This document shows, piece by piece, positions 1 through 8,877 of a DNA stretch of 64,000 nucleotides (position 1 is its first letter; every line of letters begins with the position of its first letter). The position numbers and the translations under genes are program-made. The stretch covers positions 1-64,000 of the forward strand of contig JBGTNI010000015.1 of the NCBI GenBank assembly GCA_041743105.1, read 5' to 3'. Under the pieces are notes generated by a model. That model was not told the DNA's origin, did no database searches, and saw nothing but the letters and a program-made list of their open reading frames with translations. This DNA comes from QHCE01 sp041743105 (lineage in GTDB: Bacteria > Actinomycetota > Actinomycetes > Mycobacteriales > QHCE01).

Positions 1-938
1 GTCGGCGTCCAGCCCCGGGCCTGACGTTGCGCCCGCTCAACTTTCCACGGCGGCATTCCTAGCGCGCCGGCGAGCTGATAGGCGCTGCGTTGATGCGCGT
101 TGCCCTGCCCGCCTGAGCTTACCCGCGCGATGGAGCGCACCCCATCGGCCAAGGCGTCGGCAACGAGCACCGGATCCACTCCCACCGAGATCGCCCACCG
201 TAACGATTCTAGGGCCCCCGCGGTGTCGCCCACCATAACCGCATCCGCGACCGCGAATCCGGTCACGTCCGCCTTGCCGTGGTAGTAACGACGCACCGCA
301 GCCATGGTCACCTCGCCGCCAGTGTCGACGACAAGCTGGCGGCAAGCAGCTGACAGCTCCCGCAGCCCAGCACCCACTGTTTGAACGATAGCCCGGGCCA
401 CCGCTTCTGGGCTGTCGTCGGGGCTGTGCTCGGAAGCCGCACCCGAGATCCGAGCACCGAATCGGCGCAACTCGGAACGGACGAACATCAGACGGTCACG
501 GGCTCCGGTGAGTTTGCCACACGCCACCACGCGGGCATTCGCGCTCTTGAGGCTGGTCACGAGCGCCTTGCCTCGATTGCCACCCGCATGGCCGATCACG
601 AGCACCAAACCAGCCGGAAGCGCGGCGATCCACCCCTGCAGCGCCGCGCCACTATCCTTACCGATCTCGTGGGCTTGCCGGACCACCAGCACACGGTGCT
701 CGCCGAACAGCGATGGGCTCAGCAGCTGAGCCCATCGGCCCGAGGTCACCTCGTTGCCGACCACATCGGTGACTTCACAGTCGGGATATGCCGACTTGGC
801 TGCAGCCACGATCTCTGCCACCGCGCGAGCGATCAAGAACTCTTCATCGCCCAGCAACAGTTGCAGCGGCGCGAGGACGTCGGAGTCCGATTTTGGCGGC
901 ACGGTGGGCGGCGCAGCTACCGGCACAGACGCGGACAT
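1..938 (-). CDS. holA: DNA polymerase III delta subunit (3' end off window)
   Basis: Clamp-loader delta subunit, which opens the beta sliding clamp during replication. Reading down from the ATG at 938, the product starts MSASVPVAAPP and has a short low-complexity lead. It then enters LQLLLGDEEFLIARAVAE, the usual opening of delta domain I, and continues through the AAA+-like region and the helical collar (VTMAAVRRYYHGKADVTGFA). There are 312 codons before the window edge, so only the last few dozen residues or fewer of a typical 310-340 aa protein are missing. It starts 23 bp after comEC, and comEA-comEC-holA is the order known from mycobacteria, so co-transcription is likely. Identification is by sequence recognition. 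Confidence 0.9.
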   Translation of the reverse strand, partial: MSASVPVAAPPTVPPKSDSDVLAPLQLLLGDEEFLIARAVAEIVAAAKSAYPDCEVTDVVGNEVTSGRWAQLLSPSLFGEHRVLVVRQAHEIGKDSGAALQGWIAALPAGLVLVIGHAGGNRGKALVTSLKSANARVVACGKLTGARDRLMFVRSELRRFGARISGAASEHSPDDSPEAVARAIVQTVGAGLRELSAACRQLVVDTGGEVTMAAVRRYYHGKADVTGFAVADAVMVGDTAGALESLRWAISVGVDPVLVADALADGVRSIARVSSGGQGNAHQRSAYQLAGALGMPPWKVERAQRQARGWTP

Positions 939-961
939 GCTACTGATCCTGGCACGTCCTC

Positions 962-3457
962 TTATCGAGTGCCGTGGTGGGCAACGGTCAGACCGCCCTG
1001 GCGCGTGACAATCGCGATGTCTCCTTGCCGATCGGTGCGGGCAAGGAGGGCACCGCTAGCCCGCAACAATCGCTGCACCGAGGCACTGGGGTGACCGTAA
1101 TCGTTATCCGCACCTACCGAGACCAGCGCGGCGCGCGGCGACGCGGCCTCAAAGAACTCCGGTTCGGAGTATGGCGAGCCATGGTGCGGAACTTTCAGCA
1201 CATCCACCTTCGGCACATTCGATGCCGCGATCAGGTCAAGCTGCGCGGCATTTTCTATATCGCCAGGGAGCAATATCGTCACGCCAGCCACTCGGACCGT
1301 GAGTACAACGGAGTTGTTGTTGGCGTCGGAGCGAGTACCGGTCAACGGCGCAATCGGGCCCAAGACAGTGACAGTGGCAGCGCCGATCACATGGCGAGCA
1401 CCTACCTCGGCGTTTAGCGCCATGGCACCGATCTGATGTACCCAACTAGCAAACCGTCGGTAGCCGGCAACGGGATCGCGACCCTCCCCGGTCATTATCG
1501 CAGCCACTCGGCGCCCTCGTGACACGCCAGCTACACCGCCCACGTGATCGGCGTGGGGGTGGCTGAGTACGAACAACGCTACATGTGAAATATCCAGACG
1601 CGTTAGGCAGCGATGTGCCAGCGACGGATCGGGGCCAGCATCGATGACTAGTGCGCTGGCCGGCCCCACCCGTACCACCGCCGCGTCCCCTTGGCCGACG
1701 TCACATGCCACCATCACCCAACCGTCGGGGGGCCAAAGCCGGTGCACTACGTGCATGGGTAGCAGCACCACAAGTACGCCAACTACCAGGGCCGCACATG
1801 ACCAACGGCAGACCCGATATCGCCAGACAAAGGCACCGAGCACCACAACAGCGGCCAGTAGCATGGCGCCACCCAGTCCTGCGGGCCAGCTGAGTTCGGC
1901 GTAGCGCAATTGGGCTCCGTACTCAGCAATCATCACTAGCCAGCGGGAGGGCCATCCGGCAACCCACGCCAGGCACATCGCGATCGAATCGCCAAACCCG
2001 GCCATGCAGACCGACGCCAGCCCGCACACCACGCCCAATACGGTGATGGGCCCCACGGCAAGCGTCGCCAGCAGATTCGCCGGGACAGCCACAAGACTGA
2101 CCGAACCGAAAATGGCCGCGATCACCGGCGCGCAAGCCACCTGGGCCGCCGCGGGCACCGCTAGCGCCTCGGCAATCAGTCGGGGCATGCCACGCCGTTG
2201 TAGAGCACGGCTCCAGCCAGGGGCTAGTAGCACCAGACCGGCGGTGGCAAACACCGACAGCACAAAGCCCGGCGAGACGGCGAGCGCGGGGTCATAACTG
2301 AGCAGCCCCATCACTGCAAGCGCCAATGCCGGAAATGCCGCTCGGGAACGACCCAGCGCCAGCGCGGCTAGACCGATGCCGGCCATGACCGCGGCTCGAA
2401 GCACACTCGGCGAAGGCCGCGCGAGCACGACGAAACCGACCATCGCCACCGCACCGAGTGCGGTACAGCTTCTGGGCCCCAGACCTACTCGGCGAGCGCC
2501 AAGCAGTACCGCACCGATGACAAGGGCGAGGTTAGCGCCGGAGACTGCGGTCAGATGCGTCATCCCAGTGATCTGGAACTGCTCGACCAACTGCGAGTCG
2601 AGCAGACTGGTGTCGCCGACGCTAAGCGCCGGGATCAATCCACCGGCCGGTTGGGGCACTACCTCGGAGGCTTCCCGTAGCCCATCTCGCAGGGAGCCGG
2701 CCGTCTGCTGGTACCACGGCGGCTCTCCACGCCGCTGCGGTGCTCCCGACACCGACAGGGTCGCGGCGGTGAGGTCTGAGTGCGAGCTCGTCGACAGCAC
2801 CCCGGTGGCTATCACACGTTGACCGGGCAGCAAACCGCGCCATGCGGCGTGACGGGCGAATGCTACAACTCGATCGTCGCCGCTGACGGCTATCCGCGCT
2901 GGCCCGGCGGTTGAGGTGGTGTCATCGAGAGTGGTGTCACTCAAAGCTGTATCGCGCAGGCGCACTGAGAGCACTGTGGCCCGCACTAGGTACGTCGAGG
3001 AGGCACTGTTTTCTCCTCCGACGGTGCGAGGGTCGTCATCGACCTGTAGCTCGATATCGACGGCACTACGCTGCGCGGCGAGAGCCACCACGGGGCTGGA
3101 ATCGCGCGCTGCCACACGCAGCGCCGTGACCGCAGAACCCAGCACCGCTCCGGTGCATGCCATTGCCACGATGAGCAACGCCACTCTTCGATCGAGCCGC
3201 CACCGAGGGGATTTCAGTCTCAAGAGCTCCGGTGGCGGGTTGCCGCGAGCGATACCGCAAAACCCGCGCGATGAGTACAGGAATGCAAGAATGCCGATTC
3301 CGGCGGCTGCCGCCGCCAGCCACACCCCGACGACTGCGGAATGGTGGAGCACCCACAGCATCGAGCCCCACAGGGCGAGCGCCGGCGCAGCCAGTCGAAG
3401 GTCGGCCCCTTGGACCCGATCGGCACTGCCCTGATCGGCGCTGCTGGCAAGGCTCAC
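962..3457 (-). CDS. comEC: ComEC/Rec2-family DNA internalisation protein
   Basis: Predicted inner-membrane channel for uptake of single-stranded DNA. The 831-aa product has hydrophobic helices from about residue 30, a DUF4131-like N-terminal region, the polytopic competence domain in the middle (GMTHLTAVSGANLALVIGA), and a C-terminal metallo-beta-lactamase domain with its metal motif HPHADHVGG near residue 630. Length is normal for full ComEC. The GTG start overlaps the comEA stop by 4 bp (GTGA), which implies translational coupling. holA follows by 23 bp. In mycobacteria and relatives these genes persist although natural competence is rarely shown, so the uptake role here is inferred from family. 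Confidence 0.93.
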   Translation of the reverse strand: MSLASSADQGSADRVQGADLRLAAPALALWGSMLWVLHHSAVVGVWLAAAAAGIGILAFLYSSRGFCGIARGNPPPELLRLKSPRWRLDRRVALLIVAMACTGAVLGSAVTALRVAARDSSPVVALAAQRSAVDIELQVDDDPRTVGGENSASSTYLVRATVLSVRLRDTALSDTTLDDTTSTAGPARIAVSGDDRVVAFARHAAWRGLLPGQRVIATGVLSTSSHSDLTAATLSVSGAPQRRGEPPWYQQTAGSLRDGLREASEVVPQPAGGLIPALSVGDTSLLDSQLVEQFQITGMTHLTAVSGANLALVIGAVLLGARRVGLGPRSCTALGAVAMVGFVVLARPSPSVLRAAVMAGIGLAALALGRSRAAFPALALAVMGLLSYDPALAVSPGFVLSVFATAGLVLLAPGWSRALQRRGMPRLIAEALAVPAAAQVACAPVIAAIFGSVSLVAVPANLLATLAVGPITVLGVVCGLASVCMAGFGDSIAMCLAWVAGWPSRWLVMIAEYGAQLRYAELSWPAGLGGAMLLAAVVVLGAFVWRYRVCRWSCAALVVGVLVVLLPMHVVHRLWPPDGWVMVACDVGQGDAAVVRVGPASALVIDAGPDPSLAHRCLTRLDISHVALFVLSHPHADHVGGVAGVSRGRRVAAIMTGEGRDPVAGYRRFASWVHQIGAMALNAEVGARHVIGAATVTVLGPIAPLTGTRSDANNNSVVLTVRVAGVTILLPGDIENAAQLDLIAASNVPKVDVLKVPHHGSPYSEPEFFEAASPRAALVSVGADNDYGHPSASVQRLLRASGALLARTDRQGDIAIVTRQGGLTVAHHGTR

Positions 3458-4437
3458 ACGGTCACCAGGGGTTTGAGCTTGGCAAACTTCCCCTCGCCGA
3501 TGCCGTCTACTTTTCGCAGCTCGCCGATCGAACCGAACCGACCGTGTGCGTTGCGGTAGTCCAGGATTGCCTGTGCAGTCACCGGCCCCACTCCTGGCAG
3601 GGCATCCAGTTCTGCCAGCGTGGCCGCGTTGAGATCGAGCAGCACGCCAGACGGATTGGTTGTCCTCCCGGGAGGCGCCGAATGCGAGGACGCCGACCCG
3701 GGTACGGCGTTTGCGGGCGGTGCGGGTTGCGGGCCGCCCACCACGATGAGTTCCCCGTCGACGACCTTGCGGGCAAGGTTGAGGTTCCCCAGCGTGGCGC
3801 CGTCCACCGTCCCGCCGGCGGCCTGCACCGCATCCGCCACCCGCGCACTGTCCGGCAGACGCACTAGCCCCGGTTTGCGCACCTGTCCACTCACCGCAAC
3901 AACGAGTTCTCGTGGCTGGCTCGACGAAGATGGCGAAGCTGGAAGCGACACCGGGGCGGACTCAGCGGCGTCCCGCTGCCACAGTTTCACCCCGAGCAGC
4001 ACCCCCAGGATGAGCAGAATCACGGCCGCACTGAGTGCCGCGGCGACAACGCCCCGCCGGGTGGGATCGACACGTGCCGTCTGCCACCATCGCCCCGACT
4101 GAGCCGCTGGGTACGGTGGCTCTATCTGCGAACTCCTTTGCCCCGAGAGCAGGCCCGGAGTGTCCAATCCGCTCTCGTGTCCGGCAGGCGGGATCAACCA
4201 ATGCTGATCCACCTCGGCAGCGGATGGAATAGTGGCCGCTGGGGTTGTCGACTCTGTATTGGTTGGCGGGGTGGGGATCGTCGGCAAAGCTGCCAGGGTG
4301 GGCCAGGCAGGCGTGGACGGCGCCGCAACCAACTCCGTACGGCCGATCAGCTGTGCTGGATGTTCGCCCAGCAACCGAGCGAGCCTAGCGCCCGCCTGCT
4401 CAGCTTGCTGTGCCGCGCGGTTTCCTCGCCAGACCAT
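3454..4437 (-). CDS. comEA: ComEA family DNA-binding protein
   Basis: Membrane-anchored DNA receptor. The 327-aa protein has a long proline-rich cytoplasmic N-terminus, one transmembrane segment near residues 130-152 (VVAAALSAAVILLILGVLLG), and an SLBB domain around 175-225 (VSGQVRKPGLVRLPDSARV). A linker leads to a C-terminal helix-hairpin-helix domain (LNAATLAELDALPGVGPVTA) typical of ComEA. The N-terminal extension before the membrane span is long compared with firmicute ComEA but common in actinobacteria. It is the first gene of the comEA-comEC-holA unit and overlaps comEC by 4 bp. Confidence 0.93.
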   Translation of the reverse strand: MVWRGNRAAQQAEQAGARLARLLGEHPAQLIGRTELVAAPSTPAWPTLAALPTIPTPPTNTESTTPAATIPSAAEVDQHWLIPPAGHESGLDTPGLLSGQRSSQIEPPYPAAQSGRWWQTARVDPTRRGVVAAALSAAVILLILGVLLGVKLWQRDAAESAPVSLPASPSSSSQPRELVVAVSGQVRKPGLVRLPDSARVADAVQAAGGTVDGATLGNLNLARKVVDGELIVVGGPQPAPPANAVPGSASSHSAPPGRTTNPSGVLLDLNAATLAELDALPGVGPVTAQAILDYRNAHGRFGSIGELRKVDGIGEGKFAKLKPLVTV

Positions 4438-4587
4438 GCCGCAAAAACTATGGCCCGCGCAGCAATCGAACCAGCGGCCCGGCTAGTGCTGTGCATAGAC
4501 TCGTCTGCTGTGCACCGTCGAACCAGACGATGCTCTGTGTAGATCAAACAACGTCAGTCGCCTGATATCTTCTCGCCATGCAACGGC

Positions 4588-5124
4588 ATGTCCGCAGGTG
4601 GAGCGGGAAAATGGTGTCTGACCATACCGCCGAACACCGAGGAACAAACCTGCCTCGAGCGGCCGGACGGTCGATTGGCCGCCGCCCCGCATGCGCTCAT
4701 TGAAGGTCTGGGCGGTCTGACGATGCTGAAGGTGGCGTGGGACGCTCCCGACGGCTGGATATCGAACACGACTCCGGCGGGCACGAACGCCCGCGACTTC
4801 AAGAGAATCCAGTTCCGAACCGCTGTCGACTTCACGGACCCACGCAATCGTGTAGGTCAGCACCAGGATCTCAGCCTTACCCTCGTCGACGGCGATGGCG
4901 CGCGATCCACAACTTCCGTCGCTGCGCATTCTGTGGCGTTGACCGACCCGCCTCGAGCGCAATCGCCCGCGGACATTGCCCCGCATTTCTTACTCCAGCA
5001 GGTCGATGTACCACTGACCGTCTTCGCCGGACTTGACCTAACCGACATTCGGGAAGTCCGGTTGTCCTTCGACCGAACGAGCTCTGGGAACATAGCAATC
5101 GTGGACCTGCAGCTAGCGCGCTAG
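4588..5124 (+). CDS. Isolated C-terminal-domain-like protein, possible gene fragment
   Basis: A 178-aa ORF on the strand opposite to its neighbours. The second half (FLLQQVDVPLTVFAGLDLTD, then VRLSFDRTSSGNIAIVDLQL) resembles the beta-sandwich C-terminal domain seen at the end of some secreted actinobacterial alpha/beta hydrolases. No catalytic domain, signal peptide or transmembrane segment precedes it. An in-frame TAG lies about 50 bp upstream, and the ATG at 4588 has only a weak ribosome binding site. It may be a standalone binding domain or a remnant left after loss of the catalytic part. The domain resemblance is from memory of such tails and is not certain. Confidence 0.5.
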   Translation: MSAGGAGKWCLTIPPNTEEQTCLERPDGRLAAAPHALIEGLGGLTMLKVAWDAPDGWISNTTPAGTNARDFKRIQFRTAVDFTDPRNRVGQHQDLSLTLVDGDGARSTTSVAAHSVALTDPPRAQSPADIAPHFLLQQVDVPLTVFAGLDLTDIREVRLSFDRTSSGNIAIVDLQLAR

Positions 5125-5167
5125 CAGCCAGCACCAGGCGGCATTCGCATCGTCAACCTGACTCCAG

Positions 5168-5875
5168 CTACGGTACAGCGGGCTCTACGTCAGCCGCAGT
5201 ATCGGCGGCGGCGCCAGTGCCCCCGCGCGCATGACCGCCTTCGGTCGACTGTGCTCCTACGTACTGCGCGCCGACATTGTAGGTCTGCAACCGCCATCGG
5301 TCGTTGTCCCGACGGCGCAGCTCGGTCCAGCAACAGTTGCCCAGCCCGTTGAAACCCCACGGGACATCGGCGGGCCAACCCAGCAGCAGCGAGAGGGCGC
5401 GCTTAGCCACTCCGCCATGGACCACCAGACACACCGTGCCCTCGGTGAGCGCCAAAGCGTCCTCGATCCCCGCCAATACCCGTTTCGTCATCGCGGGCTC
5501 GGTCTCTACGCCGGGCACCTCCGGATCGCCGCCTGCACGCCAGCGCGCGAACGCTTGCGGATACTGTGCCGCCATCTGCTCGGAATTAAGCCCCTCCCAG
5601 GCACCGAATCCCCTCTCCCGTAGCCGCGGGTCGAGCTGAATTCCGACGCCAAGATGTTCGGCCAAAACGCGGGCGGTGTCGTGCGCTCGCCGCAGATCAC
5701 TGCTGACAATCACAGCCGGTTGAAGCCGCGCCAGCACCGGAGTGGCGATCTCGGCCTGCCGCCGCCCCACCTCGTCCAAGCCAACGTCGCGCTGACCTTG
5801 CACCCGCCCATCGGCGTTCCACTCGGTTCGCCCGTGGCGCCACATCAGCAGCCGTCGTGAACTACCCGGGCTCAC
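5168..5875 (-). CDS. gpgP: Histidine phosphatase, probable glucosyl-3-phosphoglycerate phosphatase
   Basis: Histidine-phosphatase superfamily enzyme of 235 aa. The catalytic RHG triad is at residues 13-15 (LMWRHGRTEWN), the conserved acid region is RLRERGFGAWEG, and the second catalytic histidine lies in CLVVHGGVAKRAL. In mycobacteria the gene in this position (after nadD and rsfS) is GpgP, which dephosphorylates glucosyl-3-phosphoglycerate in methylglucose lipopolysaccharide synthesis. That specific role is inferred from position and similarity; a generic phosphoglycerate-mutase-like phosphatase is the alternative. The GTG start overlaps the rsfS stop (GTGA). The C-terminal ~30 residues are low-complexity. 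Confidence 0.82.
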   Translation of the reverse strand: MSPGSSRRLLMWRHGRTEWNADGRVQGQRDVGLDEVGRRQAEIATPVLARLQPAVIVSSDLRRAHDTARVLAEHLGVGIQLDPRLRERGFGAWEGLNSEQMAAQYPQAFARWRAGGDPEVPGVETEPAMTKRVLAGIEDALALTEGTVCLVVHGGVAKRALSLLLGWPADVPWGFNGLGNCCWTELRRRDNDRWRLQTYNVGAQYVGAQSTEGGHARGGTGAAADTAADVEPAVP

Positions 5876-6294
5876 TGGGTGCCCCCCAACCGGGTCACAT
5901 GGTCGGAACCCGCTGCAACGTCACCAGTGGTGCCGGAGCTATCCGTGAACGCAATCACCGGGCAATCTTTCCAGAGCCGCTCCAAACCGTAGAAAGCCCG
6001 CTCGTCGCTGTGCTGCACATGCACGACTAGGTCCACAAAGTCCAGCAACACCCATCGACCCTCGCGATGGCCTTCCCGACGCACCGGCTTGGCCCCCAGC
6101 GCCAAGAGCCGGTCGGAGACCTCATCGACGATAGCCTGCACTTGCCGTTCGTTCGGCGCGGAAGCAATCGCGAAGGCATCGGTGATAGCAAGTCGTTCGC
6201 TCACATCGAGTAGCACGATATCGGTCGCAAGCTTATCGGCGGCGGCAACTGCCGCGGCCTGGGCAAGTTCAACGGCTCGGTCGGATGCGGTCAC
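5872..6294 (-). CDS. rsfS: Ribosomal silencing factor RsfS
   Basis: Ribosome-silencing factor (Iojap/RsfS family), which binds L14 on the large subunit and blocks subunit joining when nutrients are scarce. The 140-aa product carries the family core: DIVLLDVSERLAITDAFAIA, then NERQVQAIVDEV, and the tail motif WVLLDFVDLVVHVQHSDERA. Start is GTG at 6294, 15 bp after nadD. The stop overlaps the gpgP start. The order nadD-rsfS-gpgP is conserved with mycobacteria. Confidence 0.95.
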   Translation of the reverse strand: MTASDRAVELAQAAAVAAADKLATDIVLLDVSERLAITDAFAIASAPNERQVQAIVDEVSDRLLALGAKPVRREGHREGRWVLLDFVDLVVHVQHSDERAFYGLERLWKDCPVIAFTDSSGTTGDVAAGSDHVTRLGGTQ

Positions 6295-6309
6295 ACTGTT
6301 CCCTCTCAG

Positions 6310-6927
6310 TCATGGAGTCCTTTCGGTCACAGGATCTTTTCTGTCCCGGTAGAGACCCCGTTTCTCGATGTACGCGACGATGCCGTCGGGCACCAGATAC
6401 CAGATGGGTCGGCCTTGTCGGACTCGTAGCCGGCAGCCGCTGGATGAGATCGCCATCGCCGGGATCTCCAGTAGCGTTACGTCACGATCTGGCAGATGCG
6501 CGTCATCGAGCGCGAAACCGGGCCGAGTCACGCCAATGAAGTGGGCCAACGCGAACAGCTCGCCGACGCTCTTCCACGACAGGATGGTCTGTAACGCATC
6601 GGCGCCGGTAATGAAGAAGAGTTGGGTATCGTCGCTGTACTGCGCCTTGAGGTCACGCAACGTGTCGATGGTGTATGTGGGGCGGTCCCGGTCTATGTCG
6701 ATCCGGCTCACCCGGAACAGTGGGTTCGCGGCAGTAGCGATCACCGTCATCAGATATCGATCCTCTGCGGGGCTGACCTGGCGATCGCGCTTCTGCCACG
6801 GCTGACCGGTTGGGACGAACACCACCTCGTCCAGTTCGAACAGTGCCGCCACCTCACTACCGGCCACTAGGTGCCCGTGGTGGATCGGGTCAAACGTCCC
6901 ACCCATCACACCGATTCGCCGCACCAC
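6310..6927 (-). CDS. nadD: Nicotinate-nucleotide adenylyltransferase
   Basis: Converts nicotinate mononucleotide plus ATP to deamido-NAD in NAD synthesis. The 205-aa product begins at GTG with the nucleotidyltransferase signature GGTFDPIHHGH at about residues 9-19. Near the C-terminus it has the phosphate-binding loop in the form ISSSGCRLRVRQG, where most homologues have ISST.CR, followed by YLVPDGIVAYIEKRGLY. It is first in the nadD-rsfS-gpgP unit. The proB/proA genes that commonly stand between obgE and nadD in actinobacteria are absent here. Confidence 0.95.
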   Translation of the reverse strand: MVRRIGVMGGTFDPIHHGHLVAGSEVAALFELDEVVFVPTGQPWQKRDRQVSPAEDRYLMTVIATAANPLFRVSRIDIDRDRPTYTIDTLRDLKAQYSDDTQLFFITGADALQTILSWKSVGELFALAHFIGVTRPGFALDDAHLPDRDVTLLEIPAMAISSSGCRLRVRQGRPIWYLVPDGIVAYIEKRGLYRDRKDPVTERTP

Positions 6928-7042
6928 ACCACTCTAGCGACGTGCCAGGTAGGGCTGCGGATCCCCTAGCATACGGCCAACTACGTGGCAGTTTTCAGAA
7001 ATAGACGGGCGAGATGACAATTCTAGGAACTGTTGAACATTC

Positions 7043-8497
7043 TCAATCGTCATGGTTTAACTCTAGGTCCGGATCGCTCACGTCTTCGCCACGCCGTACC
7101 CGGCGCGCGGCCAGTCGGTCAGCCGGCGTCCGGCGATCATGTGACTCCAGCCGACGGTCCCTACCGCGCTCGCCGGGCGTGAAGTCTACACCGGCCTCGA
7201 CGCTAGGCTCCCATTCGAAGGAGACGTCGCCGATGGTGACCGTGGAGCCTGGTTCGGCACCAAGTTTGGCCAGCTGCCCTTCAACACCGAGGCGGGCCAA
7301 CCGGTCGGCGAGGTATCCCACGGCTTCATCATTAGTGAACTGCGTCTGCCGCACCCACCGTTCGGGCTTTTCGCCGCGAACGGTGAAAGCACCCGGCGTG
7401 CCTCGGTCCGGCTCCACGGTGAAACCGGCATCGTCTACCGGCTCAGGGCGGATCACGATGCGCGGCGACGTTGATTGCGTGGCCGCCGCTTGTGCCGCAC
7501 GATACTGCTCGACGAGCTCGGCCATAGCAAACAGCAATGGTCGCAGACCGGCATGAGTCACCGCACTGATCTCGAATACCCGCCAGCCGGCTCTTACTAG
7601 CTCCGGTCGCATCAGCTCCGCCATGTCGGCGCCATGCGGCAGGTCGATTTTGTTCAGCACCACCAAGCGGGGGCGATCGGCGAGCCCACCGTAGGCGGCA
7701 AGCTCGGTCTCGATCGCGGTGATATCGGAGATCGGGTTACGCTCGGCCAGTTCATTTGCAGCATCTACCACGTGCACTAGAACGGCGCAGCGCTCGACGT
7801 GCCGCAGAAAATCCAGGCCTAAGCCTTTGCCGTCGGAGGCGCCTGGGATCAGTCCCGGCACGTCCGCAATTGTGAAAGTGGTCTCCCCGGCACTGACTAC
7901 TCCCAGATTCGGCGTCAGGGTGGTGAACGGGTAATCGGCAATCTTGGGACGTGCAGCGGAGACGACTGAGATCAGCGATGACTTTCCTGCGCTGGGAAAG
8001 CCGACCAAGCCCACGTCAGCTAAACTCCTGAGCTCGAGTGTCAGCTCACGCTGCTCCCCCGGCTCGCCTAACAGCGCAAAGCCCGGAGCCTTGCGGCGGG
8101 TAGATGCCAGCGCGGCATTTCCTAACCCGCCTCGACCGCCACGGGCGGCCACGAAACGTGTGCCTTCGCCCACGAGATCGGCGAGAACGGCGCCATCAGG
8201 GGCCAAAACCATCGTGCCATTGGGCACGCGCAGCTCACGGCCTGCGCCGGCTGCGCCGTGACGATTATCGCCTTGACCGCCCTGACCGTTAGTAGCTAGG
8301 GCATGCGGGTGGAAGTGAAAGTCCAGCAGCGTGTGCACACCCGAATCGACCACGAGCACAATGTCTCCGCCGTCGCCGCCGTTACCCCCGTCGGGACCGC
8401 CAAGCGGCTTGAATTTCTCCCGATGCACCGAGGCGCAGCCGTGCCCACCGTTTCCCGCAGCGACGTGCAGGGTCACCCGGTCAACAAAATCCGCCAC
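7043..8497 (-). CDS. obgE: GTPase Obg/CgtA
   Basis: Essential ribosome-associated GTPase acting in 50S assembly and stress signalling. The 484-aa product has the glycine-rich Obg fold (residues 1-158, GGNGGDGGDIVLVVDSGV) and the G domain with P-loop GFPSAGKSS near residue 166. It also has switch regions (YPFTTLTPNLGVV, DVPGLIPGA), NKID at G4, and a C-terminal OCT domain (about 345-430). A charged tail ends LELNHDD. It follows rpmA but is separated from it by a strong hairpin, so expression may be partly uncoupled from the ribosomal protein genes. Confidence 0.97.
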   Translation of the reverse strand: MADFVDRVTLHVAAGNGGHGCASVHREKFKPLGGPDGGNGGDGGDIVLVVDSGVHTLLDFHFHPHALATNGQGGQGDNRHGAAGAGRELRVPNGTMVLAPDGAVLADLVGEGTRFVAARGGRGGLGNAALASTRRKAPGFALLGEPGEQRELTLELRSLADVGLVGFPSAGKSSLISVVSAARPKIADYPFTTLTPNLGVVSAGETTFTIADVPGLIPGASDGKGLGLDFLRHVERCAVLVHVVDAANELAERNPISDITAIETELAAYGGLADRPRLVVLNKIDLPHGADMAELMRPELVRAGWRVFEISAVTHAGLRPLLFAMAELVEQYRAAQAAATQSTSPRIVIRPEPVDDAGFTVEPDRGTPGAFTVRGEKPERWVRQTQFTNDEAVGYLADRLARLGVEGQLAKLGAEPGSTVTIGDVSFEWEPSVEAGVDFTPGERGRDRRLESHDRRTPADRLAARRVRRGEDVSDPDLELNHDD

Positions 8498-8524
8498 TGG
8501 CCACTCACGTCCCTACCTCAAAAA

Positions 8525-8591
8525 TGCCACGAGCGTGACACCATGGCCCCTTTTCGGCCCAAATAACGGCCATGGTGTCACGCTCGTGGCA
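8525..8591 (-). terminator. Perfect 24-bp inverted repeat, intrinsic terminator or attenuator between rpmA and obgE
   Basis: A perfect 24-bp inverted repeat (8525-8548 paired with 8568-8591; arm begins TGCCACGAGCGTGACACC) has a 19-nt loop. On the minus strand the stem is followed by TTTTT, as in an intrinsic terminator, and it begins 6 nt after the rpmA stop codon. It sits inside what would otherwise be the rplU-rpmA-obgE operon, so it could attenuate obgE transcription or stabilise the rplU-rpmA message. The + strand also has AAAAA on the far side. Confidence 0.8.
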
Positions 8592-8596
8592 AAAAG

Positions 8597-8863
8597 CTAG
8601 GCAGAGGTGTGCTCGGCTTCGCGAACGTTCACCAGCTTGCGACCACGCGAGGCACTGAATTCCACGGAGCCGGCTAGCAACGCGAACAACGTGTCGTCCT
8701 TGCCGCGACCCACGCCTTGTCCGGGGTGAAACTTGGTGCCCCGTTGCCGGACCAAAATCTCGCCGGCGTTAACCAGCTGCCCGCCGAAACGCTTCACACC
8801 TAGCCGCTGGGCGTTGGAATCACGACCGTTGCGAGAGGAAGATGCCCCTTTTTTGTGTGCCAT
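8597..8863 (-). CDS. rpmA: 50S ribosomal protein bL27
   Basis: Large-subunit ribosomal protein L27, whose N-terminus reaches the peptidyl-transferase centre. The 88-aa product starts directly MAHKKGASSSRNGRDS, with no firmicute-type cleavable leader, and continues GVKRFGGQLVNAGEILVRQR. It starts 15 bp downstream of rplU on the same strand, as in nearly all bacteria. A long hairpin follows its stop codon. Confidence 0.98.
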   Translation of the reverse strand: MAHKKGASSSRNGRDSNAQRLGVKRFGGQLVNAGEILVRQRGTKFHPGQGVGRGKDDTLFALLAGSVEFSASRGRKLVNVREAEHTSA

Positions 8864-8877
8864 GTCTTCGTAATCTC

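Noticed and set aside
381..1094. Long + strand ORF opposite holA and the comEC end
   Set aside because: Composition is Arg/His/Ser-rich as expected for the antisense of GC-rich coding DNA; holA and comEC are clearly real on the other strand.
4483..4986. Minus-strand ORF opposite the orphan hydrolase-tail domain
   Set aside because: Arg/Ser-rich translation without any protein-like motif; the + strand frame carries the recognisable domain.
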